A DNA stretch of 12,647 nt from Temnopleurus reevesii (GCA_036244855.1 BQKZ01000526.1:30872-43518); one strand, 5' to 3'; numbered from the stretch's first letter, positions 1 to 7,014 are shown. Numbers and translations are program-made. The notes: generated by a model not told the origin, from the letters alone.

Positions 1-409
1 ACCACGTACTTCGAACCGAGCACGCGTGACCAACTCTCCCGCGTGCCGAAGAAAAAGCATCAAAAGCAACCGGGATATTGTGACGTAACAAAGACACGTG
101 CATGTACTTTTTCGCTCCTGAAATGAACTTTATTAGACACAAAAGGGGAACAGGAAATTCATTTTAGATTCTGTCAATATTTTGTCCCAAATTAGATTTA
201 CAATTTTTTTTTCTTCATGTTGACGGCTGTCAAAACATTATTCATATTTCCAAACTATAAACTATATTATTTTGCCCTCAACCAAGAAGAGCAGACTATG
301 TGATCATATGCACAATTGTTACCACCATCATTATCCATCATTACAATCTTCATTTATCACAAGATTACACTTCGTTATTTCTTATGAATGGTACCATATT
401 TACCGGACA
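1..409. other. Unannotated non-coding stretch
   Basis: I see no gene or recognised repeat here. The first 60 bases are GC-richer than what follows. A CRE-like TGACGTAA (81-88) and an E-box CACGTG (95-100) lie close together, but short sites like these are expected by chance and there is no adjacent transcription unit to support a regulatory role. Confidence 0.4.
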
Positions 410-662
410 TGTGTGGCTCAGTGGTAGAGCGTCTGCCCCATGAACGGAAGGTCGTGCGTTCGATCCCCGGCCGAGTCATACCAAAGACTTATAAAAATGG
501 GACCATCTGCATCTTTCTTGCCAGGCGCTCGATATTTAAGAATGGAGAAGGGTAATAATAACTTTATGTTATGCAGGGCCCCTGGAAGAACAGCTTACAG
601 CTGAAAGGGCTACCCTGGGTAAATAAGAGGTATTATTATTATTATTATTATTATCATTATTA

Positions 663-723
<61 letters not shown>

Positions 724-737
724 CATTATTCTATTTC
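410..737 (+). mobile_element. tRNA-derived SINE, family A, with (TTA)n tail
   Basis: This is a short non-autonomous retroposon on the plus strand. Its head resembles a tRNA gene, with an A box TGGCTCAGTGG at 414-424 and a B box GCGTTCGATCC at 456-466, the two internal RNA polymerase III promoter elements. A body follows containing ACCAAAGACTT (480-490) and a run of A. The 3' part reads CAGGGCCCCTGG, then GGGCTACCCTGGGTAAATAA, a LINE-type 3' end, and finishes in an interrupted TTA microsatellite. SINEs of this kind encode no protein and are copied by a LINE reverse transcriptase that recognises the shared tail. The head is not a functional tRNA: the sequence runs on past the acceptor position and pairs poorly. 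A tyrosine-rich open frame (571-819) is only the translated microsatellite. The exact right boundary is uncertain because the tail is simple sequence. Confidence 0.8.
631..732 (+). repeat. Interrupted (TTA)n microsatellite
   Basis: About 100 bases of TTA/ATT triplets with scattered CAT and TGT interruptions. It is the 3' tail of the SINE starting near 410. The interruptions indicate that the tail is not very recent. It ends in CTATTTCAGG (731-740), which looks like a splice acceptor by chance. Confidence 0.95.
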
Positions 738-1264
738 AGGCGCTAGCGCAAAGTGGATTAGTTTATCGTCCGAATGTGCAGAAATGCATGGGAGACGCGC
801 TTGGCTAATGCTGTATTAAATTCGCTTACTCAGCTCGATATTCCAGGATAAACCAGGCGTCTCGGATGCTTATTTCCGCACCAAGGGAACGTGATTTTCA
901 TATTTCCATTGTTTATATCATGACGAAAACAGTGCTATAACGGTCATTGCCCCCAATCCCTGTCATAAAGAATATTGATCTCTTACGATACCAGTGTTAA
1001 CTTGAAGTATAGGCTAATGAATGGGAGCGAGATGATGTCTTGTATTATTAACCGAATAAAACTTGATGTTAATCATTTTTGCACAGAAGCTGATAACAAT
1101 TTACTTAGATATAAAGAACCTAAACGAGGGAAAAATAAAGTAATTTATTTGGAAGTTTTGTAGATATTTACCACAAAAAAAAAAACGAGAATGGAGGAAT
1201 ATGAACATCAATACTTAAGCGTTAAGTCAATGAACTGGTCGTGAAAAGGACCTACCCACTCTCG
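738..1264. other. Unannotated non-coding stretch
   Basis: No gene or clear repeat is seen. It includes the palindrome CGCTAGCG (741-748) and a poly-A run near 1174-1185. An open frame at 975-1163 (62 codons) has no recognisable motif, starts without context and ends near the A-run; I regard it as chance. Confidence 0.4.
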
Positions 1265-1305
1265 ACGTTTCGATGAGCATGTTCTCATCGTTTTCAAGAG
1301 ATGAA
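1200..1305 (-). mobile_element. Possible Penelope-like/retrozyme terminal fragment with hammerhead-like hairpin
   Basis: On the minus strand the segment contains GATGAG, a short stem-loop, then CTCATCGAAACGTC, with arms at 1271-1277 and 1284-1290. The order GATGAG, stem, CGAAAC is the core order of hammerhead ribozymes, which are known in the terminal repeats of Penelope-like elements. The canonical CTGATGAG is not complete here (CGATGAG is seen) and I cannot draw all three stems, so activity is doubtful. No reverse transcriptase or GIY-YIG coding is visible nearby. It could simply be a hairpin in another kind of repeat. Confidence 0.3.
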
Positions 1306-1334
1306 TCAAAGTGGAATGATTCAAAGTAGAATGT

Positions 1335-1402
1335 AATGTGTGGGCTTGTGTGTGTATTTTTGTGTGAGTGTTTGTGTGAGCATTAGTGCAATCGTTGTGT
1401 GC
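1335..1402 (+). repeat. GT-rich low-complexity patch
   Basis: A short imperfect TG/GT-rich stretch with a few T-run and GAG interruptions. It is much less pure than the TG tracts at 9.3 and 11.7 kb. No function is apparent. Confidence 0.7.
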
Positions 1403-1653
1403 TAAATGATATGGACAGGTATAGGAAATAGTAGCGGGAATTTGAATATAGAAACAAAAAATATATCAAATACAATGAAAAAGAAAGCGGAAGGCAAACT
1501 ATTAAGTGTATGTGATATAGGAGAGAAAGAGGGATACGAAGAGGTACAATCTCTGTTAACAAAAACAGCTAGATACGTATTTTCTTTTTTTCAAATTTGA
1601 TGGACTGTTTAATGACCTACAACGAGCAAATTCTCTGATATGATTCCGTTATT

Positions 1654-1765
1654 GACTCACACCTCCCTGGACGCACAAAGACACAGATCATACGGTGAAC
1701 TGACGCTCGGTCTACGCTCCCTGAGCGCTGGGAGGACGCAGGCTAAAAACGCAAATGTGTGAGTC
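1654..1765. mobile_element. MITE, family D, copy 1
   Basis: A short element about 112 bp long with perfectly complementary 9 bp ends, GACTCACAC at 1654-1662 and GTGTGAGTC at 1757-1765. The right end continues inward as GACGCAGGCTAAAAACGCAA, which is identical to the right arm of the copy at 9169-9259. The left arm is diverged beyond the first dozen bases. The centre has a small hairpin, CTCCC with GGGAG. It has no coding capacity, as expected for a MITE mobilised by a transposase encoded elsewhere. I cannot assign a transposon superfamily from the ends alone. Confidence 0.75.
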
Positions 1766-2088
1766 GGTCTTTACTTCCCGTCTTAGAAAATGCATTATTT
1801 ATTCTAAAAAGCTAATCAGAGCAGCGTAAATAACACCCCTGACCAAACGAGCACCACTGAACTAGAACAAAATAACCACTAACTATGCTCGAAAAAAAAT
1901 CTTGAAATAATCCTCTTACCGGTCCATTTGTGAAACTGGTCAGCCCTTTCCCGCGGTCAAGCAGAAAATCGAAGACATTAGCATTTTTCTCGAGCCAACG
2001 TAAATTTGTAATTTTCATCTATTTTTCTTGGCTGAGGGAGTAATGTATTGTATAGACATCTGTATCTATTTGAAAACAACACATATTT
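1766..2088. other. Non-repeat stretch with one weak minus-strand exon candidate
   Basis: No repeat is recognised between the MITE and the SINE. On the minus strand an ATG at 2018 opens a 33-codon segment that ends exactly on a codon boundary at a GTAAGA donor-like site (intron would start at 1919). The frame is closed by a TAG immediately before the ATG. The peptide matches no family I recognise. It is listed as a possibility only. Confidence 0.2.
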
Positions 2089-2381
2089 TAAATAATAATA
2101 ATAGTAATGGTGGTTACTTGTATAGCGCACATATCCACCCTATCGGTGCTCATGGCGCTGAAAGCTTTACACTCACTATTACCTGGCTTTAGATGCCAAC
2201 CATTACATCACTCCGCATTACAAGGAATTTCTTCCTGCCGTCTCATTCGCCTCACCTGGGTCGAATGCAGCGCTATGTGGATGAATTTCTTGCTGAAGGA
2301 AATTAACACCATCAGTGGGATTCGAACCTACGGCCCTCTGGTTGAAAGGCGAGAGTCAGAACCACTACACATTACATTCAT
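2089..2381 (-). mobile_element. tRNA-derived SINE, family B, copy 1 (minus strand)
   Basis: Read on the minus strand, the element starts with an A-box-like GTGTAGTGG, then TCTCGCCTTTCAACC, then a B box GGTTCGAATCC. The body contains AATTTCCTTCAGCAAGAAAT and ATTCATCCACAT, a CTAAAGCCAGGTAATA motif, and a 3' end GCGCTATACAAG followed by (TTA)n. The same module order is seen at 10422-10720 and at 12488-12647. It is nearly full length but lacks the GGAGGCGCC leader. The tRNA-like head carries RNA polymerase III promoter boxes; there is no protein product, and the open frame at 2107-2394 on the opposite strand is a by-product. The TTA tail suggests retroposition by a LINE with a matching 3' end. 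Confidence 0.85.
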
Positions 2382-3320
2382 TATTATGTTCTAGACGACC
2401 CGAAAGCTTGACTGAGGCTTGCCCGACATATAACAAAAAGTGATGTATACAAACTGGAATCTAAGGATTTTCGTTCAAACGTGAATAAATTTGAATGTAT
2501 TAGTAAACCAGTCTATTGAACACTTTCGATTATCATCTGTCAAAATTGTTATATAAAAACAAGAACAAGAATTTATCAATGCTTATTCTACTTATTTTAC
2601 GATTGTGTAATGAATTGGTTAGTCAAGCATGCGTTATTCAACTTTTTAACACTCATTGCTTTATATAAGAAGGTATTTTAACGAATGACCAACAGTTGAT
2701 TTAGGACTATCTTTATCTTTTCACAAATTAAAAATGGGATACATTTTGAACACTCGCATTATCATCAAAATCTATTTTATTTACTTTCACTCCTAATTTT
2801 ACTGTCGTTTAAACCTTTGTTTGTTTGTTGTATTTTCTATGATTCTTTTTTTTTTATAAAAGTGTTACGTAAAAACGAATTCAATTGAAATGTAATCTGT
2901 GTAAAAATCAAACAAGACTGTCTATAGGCATAGGAAATAAGACGATATTGAATTTGAATTCGAATTCATTCATTTGAACGTCATCGACATATACAGCCAA
3001 CATTTTGTTCTGATTACATTTTTTCATATCCATTGTGTTATGTCAAACAAATTATACAAAATAAAGAAAATATGAATGATTTGATTAAAATAATAAAACA
3101 ATTATTGGTTAAATAAAATAAATATTTGAAAACAAAATACATAATCATTTTCTAAACAAGGAATCATTATGAACCCATGCATATTCTATACAAACGCAAA
3201 CTTATAGATTTTATACAATAAATGTATTTTTAATGAACTGCCATTCAACTTAGAGGTCATTCAGAATGAACCGAGGAACCTACTTTCATCTCGCCATAAA
3301 TTAATTAATATTCATGATAA
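2382..3320. other. AT-rich unannotated stretch
   Basis: About 940 bases, strongly AT-rich, with no open frame of note and no repeat I recognise. It includes a perfect 14 bp palindrome, TGAATTCGAATTCA (2955-2968). It may be unique intergenic or intronic DNA, or decayed LINE sequence upstream of the endonuclease remnant that follows. Confidence 0.4.
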
Positions 3321-3323
3321 TAA

Positions 3324-3640
3324 CCCAGCAGTCGAAAAGGTTTTGGTAAAGGTTTTGTAATATGTCATCTGAATGTTAGAAGTCTCCGAAATAAATCTGA
3401 TCACATTAGCCACTATCTATATACAAATAAAATTTGTAATGTTTTATCGATGTCAGAAACTTGGCTATATGATACCATCAATAATTCAAGTATTAGACAT
3501 ATAGATGGATTTATTTTGAAAGAAGGGATCATAATGTCAGTAGTGGAGGAGTGGGGTGTTACATTTAAAACACAATTTCATATAAAAGAAGAATTGATAT
3601 TGAAAAGGAATGTTTAGAGGTATTGGAAGCTTCGTTTATT
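3324..3640 (+). pseudogene. Broken LINE ORF2 AP-endonuclease fragment (CR1/L2-like)
   Basis: Translating from 3324 in frame gives ...GFVICHLNVRSLRNKSDHI, then SMSETWLYDTI (SETWL at 3453-3467), then IDGFIL near 3501-3518. These are the N-terminal signatures of the apurinic-type endonuclease of CR1/L2/Jockey-like LINEs: a beta strand with the conserved N, the RSLRNK segment, and the catalytic-loop motif SETWL with its conserved E. The reading then shifts by one base: from 3521 the next frame gives RRDHNVSSGGVGCYI, the family's R-D...GGV-YI block, followed by a TAA stop (3566-3568) and then YKRRIDIEKECLEVL. So the fragment has at least one frameshift and one nonsense codon and is dead. No His-containing C-terminal endonuclease motif and no reverse transcriptase is seen downstream. 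In a live element this protein nicks target DNA to prime reverse transcription. Clade assignment is tentative. Confidence 0.85.
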
Positions 3641-3987
3641 TTCAGTATTCACAGTATTTCATGTTGTTTTTTTCAGTATTTTTCTTGTAACCAAAGAAAG
3701 CAAACATCCAATTTCTCCCCGGGACTTTCACAGATATTCAAAACCTTCCCTGCTTATTCAGATGCGTCTATGTAAACGTATATGGTTAATGCGAAGCTAG
3801 GGCAAATAGACATTAAGACGAGATTTCTGCCTCTTCTTCCTACGTTAGGCATCAATCAGCATTGTGGTTACCACTTAAGTGAGGGTTCAGATATTTGGTA
3901 ACATTCTCAGCTAAAAACCCTGTAAATATGTAGGCATACTATCGTTGGTATGCCACAATGTTCGTGCATGTTGTATGTTACCCAACT
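3641..3987. other. Unannotated stretch between LINE fragment and retroposon tail
   Basis: I see no coding continuation of the endonuclease. It holds small inverted repeats: GGCATAC/GTATGCC at 3933-3939 and 3948-3954, and a CACTTAAGTG palindrome near 3872. It may be the decayed interior or 3' untranslated region of the same LINE copy, but no motif proves it. Confidence 0.35.
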
Positions 3988-4061
3988 AAGGCGCTTAGGG
4001 ACTTTCGCATGATTGTGTTATGCGCTATATAAAAGTGTTTCATTATTATTATTATTATTAA
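3988..4061 (+). mobile_element. LINE/SINE 3' tail with (TTA)n
   Basis: The sequence AAGGCGCTTAGGGAC, a short spacer, then GCGCTATATAAAAGTG and TTCATTATTATT forms a retroposon 3' end. The same arrangement, GCGCTTAGGGA...GCGCTATATAAAAGTCGTTCATTATTATT, is found inverted at the tails of family B SINEs at 10422 and 12101. The GCGC blocks can pair with one another to make a stem-loop, as is usual for tails recognised by LINE reverse transcriptases. It sits about 350 bp downstream of the endonuclease remnant in the same orientation, so it may be the 3' end of that LINE with the middle deleted. It could equally be a 5'-truncated SINE. Confidence 0.7.
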
Positions 4062-4214
4062 GGCTATAACAATACAAACGCTCATACCCTACTAGAATTA
4101 ATAGAATTATAATGCTTCCGATGGTATAATGTTTTCGGTTTTTAGTGATAATCTCACACCAGTTCAAGTATATTTTTGTGTTTAAATTAGAAACAAATTA
4201 TTCAAATGAAAAGA

Positions 4215-4351
4215 TCAAGCACCGGTCACATAGGGCCCCGGAAGCAGCACGATTCACTCCGACTCTTTGTTAATTCACGGTTTACTACCTCAGAACAAAG
4301 AGTCGGGGTGAATCGTGTTGCTTCAGGGATCCTATGTGACCGGGGCTTTAA
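4215..4351. mobile_element. Long-arm MITE, family C, copy 1
   Basis: A 137 bp element made almost wholly of two inverted arms of about 53 bp. The left arm reads GCACCGGTCACATAGG then CACGATTCACTCCGACTCTTTGTT. The right arm reads AACAAAGAGTCGGGGTGAAT then CCTATGTGACCGGGGCTTTA, which is its near-perfect complement. The loop is about 30 bp. The transcript or single strand would fold into one long hairpin. The second copy at 6877-7014 shares the ends and the subterminal sequence. It encodes nothing: overlapping open frames at 4206-4400 (+) and 4226-4576 (-) are by-products of the palindrome. The superfamily of the mobilising transposase is unknown to me. Confidence 0.85.
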
Positions 4352-4473
4352 CTTCAGATCTAGACTGCAGCACAATCGTAGCTCGTATCTCATACCGTGA
4401 CTAACGATTTGCAAATAGATTATGTGACTTCTGCGGCAATATTTTGTCTTATATCTTATAATGTAATGAGGGT

Positions 4474-4639
4474 GATCTGTGCTACGTGCAGGCGCGCACC
4501 CTGGATTTTCATACCCGGGGGGTTGAGCCCAAATTTGGCGCCCCCGCCCCTCCCCGCTAAGCTGACAACCCCCCAAAAAATGTCCTCACCTCAAATTTGG
4601 CGCCCCCCGGGGGGCTGAGCANGATCTGTGCTACGTGCA
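4474..4639. repeat. GC-rich insert flanked by 17 bp direct repeats, containing an N
   Basis: GATCTGTGCTACGTGCA occurs at 4474-4490 and again at 4623-4639. The 132 bp between is far more GC-rich than its surroundings and contains two copies of CAAATTTGGCGCCCCC (from 4530 and 4592) and two of GGGGGG(T/C)TGAGC (4517-4528 and 4609-4620). Position 4622 is N, the only ambiguous base in the window, at the right junction. One reading is a retroposon insertion with a 17 bp target-site duplication. The other is an assembly join in which two overlapping ends were not merged, leaving the duplication as an artefact. Confidence 0.6.
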
Positions 4640-4810
4640 TGGAAAGAAGTATCATAAAACGGAATAGAATTGAACACAATATTCCGGCTTATATATATCG
4701 CCAATACTTTTAATAACAATATGCATGATTGGACATCTATTCAATTAATCTGATGGGTTTAATGATGATTGCCACCTTGAAATTTACAATGCTGATATTA
4801 TCAAACAATG
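4640..4810. other. Short unannotated stretch
   Basis: AT-rich sequence with no open frame or repeat that I recognise. Confidence 0.3.
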
Positions 4811-4915
4811 CACTGTGAGCGAAACGAACAAAGAAATTTGACAAACTAAACAACTCCCATTCAAGCATTTAGTTTATGAAAGGAACGGTATTTTCTTTGG
4901 TTTCTAGAGGCGATA
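4811..4915. mobile_element. Family F inverted-repeat element, half copy 1
   Basis: It begins CACTGTGAGCGAAACGAAC and continues with AAACAACTCCCATTCAAGCA, matching the left arm of the better copies at 6242 and 6582. The matching right arm is not found, so this is a solo or truncated end. It lies about 1 kb from the main cluster. The right boundary is approximate. No coding. Confidence 0.6.
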
Positions 4916-5154
4916 GCGTTGCAAAATTAAAACCGATGACTTTTTTTTCTCTAGTCAGCTCCTCAGGGGAGCAAAAATTGCTTATTTTGGCCTCATACAT
5001 GTCATATTTAAGCAGGAGATAACATGTTTTTTTTTTCTTTTGGGCTTTTCATCTCCACAAGCGGGGGTGAGGGTGGACGATGCAAAATCATTCATCGTTA
5101 TTCCATGTATATCATCATTTATTCATTCATTATTCGTTCAATGATTTGTTTATA

Positions 5155-5352
5155 ATCAGCAGGTCAGTAGAGCGCTAGCCACACAAAGCCGAGGCACGGT
5201 TTCGATTCCCTGCCGCGTCGCACCTAAAGACTTTAAAAATGAGAGTCGTGAGAGTTGCTGCCCCTTTGTTTTACGTTTAACATCAAAATATGTATATGGC
5301 ATCGTCGAACTGGTGCGGCTCAGGGGCTTCAACTGTTCAAGGCTCAAGATTA
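5155..5352 (+). mobile_element. Degraded tRNA-derived SINE, family A-related
   Basis: A tRNA-like head with a weak A box (CAGGTCAGTAGAGCG) and a good B box GGTTTCGATTCC (5198-5209) is followed by CACCTAAAGACTTTAAAAAT. This is the same post-tRNA junction as in the SINE at 410 (ACCAAAGACTTATAAAAAT). The 3' part (GTGCGGCTCAGGGGCTTCAA) differs from that copy and there is no TTA tail, so either the tail was lost or this is a different subfamily. The 5' end is uncertain by several bases. The open frame at 5156-5362 on the minus strand is a shadow of the element. Confidence 0.6.
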
Positions 5353-5785
5353 AAATGGGCAAAAGACCCTTAATTTCGAGTAACGGATTCGAAGGTAACT
5401 ATATTTTAACAAATAGTCTTTAAACAGGATGGTATAGTCATTTTAAAAATATTTTAGACGGGTCTATTGTAACCTTAATATTCTAAAGGGAATTAGAAAA
5501 GGAAGAGCAAAATGATCAAACTCTAAAATTGCAATGCCAACGGCTTTTTAACATGATTAACATATAATTCCATTCCAACTTCTTCCGGAAGTCTCCTGAA
5601 CGGTATACTATCAGTATTAGTTAATCATATATCTGCAATAATGCATGATCATGATTAATGAAGTCTGAAAGGCTACCAAGCATGCTAAAATGTGCTTACT
5701 CATCTTCCCATTCATAATTTTTGTGTGTGTTTCAAACAGCAATAAGATATTCATACTCCCTGTCAACACGCCATGAGGACGATGA
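5353..5785. other. Unannotated stretch
   Basis: AT-rich with no clear repeat or gene. Open frames at 5617-5838 (-) and 5721-5969 (+) overlap the family F cluster and show no domain. Confidence 0.3.
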
Positions 5786-5910
5786 CACTGTGAGCAGAAT
5801 GGACAAAGAAAGTGGACAAAGCAAACAGTTTTATTCAAGCCTTTATACTATCTTCATTATCGCAACGGAAAATAGTTTTTATCTTTATCCGCTGTCTTGT
5901 CTGCTCAAAG
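5786..5910. mobile_element. Family F inverted-repeat element, copy 2 (internally deleted)
   Basis: The left end CACTGTGAGCAGAATGGAC is the best match to the family's terminal sequence, followed by GTGGACAAAGCAAACAG and TTATTCAAGCC. The central loop seen in copies 4 and 5 is missing. A degenerate right end, CTTGTCTGCTCAAAG, closes it at about 5910. The next 70 bases (AGCAGGGAAAGG... to ...CCGCTTTACTACACTGTG) again resemble short left and right arms and may be a further mini-copy. Boundaries are approximate. Confidence 0.55.
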
Positions 5911-5981
5911 AGCAGGGAAAGGAAAAAGGACAAAATAAAGAACTTCAATTAAGACCTTTTGTCTCCTGACCCGCTTTACTA

Positions 5982-6120
5982 CACTGTGAACTAAAAGAAC
6001 AAAGCATTTTGACAAAGTAAACATACTCTATTAAGGTATTTACAATAGCTACAGGAACACAAAATAATTGTCCTTCCCTCTTATTGAATGCGGAAATGTT
6101 GAACAGGTGCATGGAAAGTG
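5982..6120. mobile_element. Family F inverted-repeat element, copy 3 (right arm lost)
   Basis: It starts CACTGTGAACTAAAAGAAC and continues with GACAAAGTAAACATACTC and TATTTACAATAGCTACAGGA. The loop GTCCTTCCCTCTTATTGAAT...GTTGAACAG runs in the same direction as in copy 5 (6582). The expected right arm is not recognisable after about 6120. The minus-strand open frame 5945-6262 covers this copy and is not a gene. Confidence 0.6.
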
Positions 6121-6241
6121 TATGAGGCGTATTTTCATATGAATGATGAAAGACTTTTATCAGATTCAAGTGAATTATTGAGAGCATGGTTCTAACCCTG
6201 CATATTGTTACGAAATGAGAGTGGCTGTATATCAATGATAT

Positions 6242-6468
6242 CACTTTGATTAGTAGGGACAATGGACTTGGACAAAATCAACAACTTTATTCAAGCATTC
6301 ATAATAGCTTCAAGATCACAAAAAATGTCACAAGTGCGACTCGTGTTCAACATTTCCCCACAGAATAAGAAGGATGGACACTTCCTTTGTGTCCATCGAG
6401 CTATTGTTAATGCTTAAAATGGACTTTATCTACTTTGTTTCAGGCCTTTGTCCATTAGACCCACTGTG
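6242..6468. mobile_element. Family F inverted-repeat element, copy 4 (near complete)
   Basis: A 227 bp element. The left arm runs from CACTTTGATTAGTAGGGAC through TTATTCAAGCATTCATAATAGCTTC. The right arm is GAGCTATTGTTAATGCTTAA through CAGGCCTTTGTCC to CCCACTGTG, its imperfect complement over about 80 bp. The central loop (GTGCGACTCGTGTTCAACAT...AGAATAAGAAGGATG) is the reverse complement of the loop in copy 5, so this copy lies in the opposite orientation. It encodes no protein. It is expected to be moved in trans by a transposase that recognises the CACTGTGAGCAG ends; the superfamily is not settled, as no clean target duplication was found. Confidence 0.75.
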
Positions 6469-6551
6469 CTGAATATCTCCTCAGAATACACAATGACCTG
6501 TATCGTAATGATCTGCTATGCTGTCATGAAGAAGAAACACTTATTATGACA

Positions 6552-6838
6552 TGCTGCATTTCAAGTGTTTTGAGAGGGCTTCCCTATGAACAGAAGGGAC
6601 AAAGACCTAGGACAAAGCAAACAACCTCCATTTAAGCATTCACAGTAGCTTTATGGATACGAGAAATATACATCCTTTTTATTCTGCGTAAAAACGTTGA
6701 ACAATAGTCGCACCCAGGATTCTCCTTTGTGACCATGAAGCTATTGTAAATACATGAATGAAGCTGTTTATTTTGTTCCAGTCCTTTGTCCCTTCTGCTC
6801 ACAGTGTTTGCTGCATTTCAAGTGTTATAAGAGGGCTT
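6552..6838 (+). repeat. 30 bp direct repeat flanking family F copy 5
   Basis: TGCTGCATTTCAAGTGTT followed by three variable bases and AGAGGGCTT occurs at 6552-6581 and at 6809-6838, 257 bp apart, with 28 of 30 positions the same. It abuts the element on the left and begins two bases after it on the right. It is too long for an ordinary DNA-transposon target duplication. Confidence 0.85.
6582..6806. mobile_element. Family F inverted-repeat element, copy 5 (near complete)
   Basis: A 225 bp element with arms of about 80 bp. The left arm begins CCCTATGAACAGAAGGGAC and continues with GGACAAAGCAAACAACC and TTAAGCATTCACAGTAGC. The right arm is GAAGCTATTGTAAATACATG through CAGTCCTTTGTCCCTTCTGC to TCACAGTG. 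The loop CATCCTTTTTATTCTGCG...GTTGAACAATAGTCGCACCC is oriented opposite to copy 4. Immediately outside both ends lies a 30 bp direct duplication (see 6552-6838). Non-coding. Confidence 0.75.
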
Positions 6839-6876
6839 GTGACCTTCACGCCCCGGCCAGACTCCCTCGTCTACTC

Positions 6877-7014
6877 TAAAGCCCCGGTCACATAGGTCCC
6901 GGGACGTACCCTGATTCAACACGACTCCTTGTTCTGAGGCAGTTAACTGTGATTTATCAAAGAGTCGTGTTGAATCGAGTTGCTTCCGGGCCTCTATGTG
7001 ACCGGGGCCTTATA
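6877..7014. mobile_element. Long-arm MITE, family C, copy 2
   Basis: The left arm TAAAGCCCCGGTCACATAGG then GATTCAACACGACTCCTTGTT and the right arm AAAGAGTCGTGTTGAATCGA then CTATGTGACCGGGGCCTTATA are inverted complements over more than 50 bp. The ends match the copy at 4215-4351. The two copies differ internally (GGGACGTACC here versus GGAAGCAGCA there), so they are not recent duplicates of each other. Non-coding. Confidence 0.85.

Noticed and set aside
81..100. CRE-like and E-box motifs as a promoter
   Set aside because: Short motifs with no transcription start, TATA context or downstream gene in view.
414..480. Possible tRNA gene (A and B boxes present)
   Set aside because: Acceptor pairing is poor and the sequence continues into a SINE body with a TTA tail; it is a tRNA-derived SINE head.
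571..819. Open frame of 82 codons rich in tyrosine
   Set aside because: It translates the (TTA)n tail of a SINE; composition is that of the microsatellite.
1406..1600. Lys-rich 64-codon open frame
   Set aside because: AT-rich sequence with no motif, no splice or promoter context; likely chance.
4226..4576. Longest minus-strand open frame (116 codons)
   Set aside because: It is formed by a palindromic MITE plus the GC-rich insert and shows no domain.
5945..6262. Minus-strand open frame of 105 codons
   Set aside because: It lies over a family F inverted-repeat copy; no domain or coding signature.
4811..6806. CRISPR-like array of spaced repeats
   Set aside because: The repeats are about 80 bp inverted arms of variable spacing and the genome is eukaryotic; they are transposon ends.
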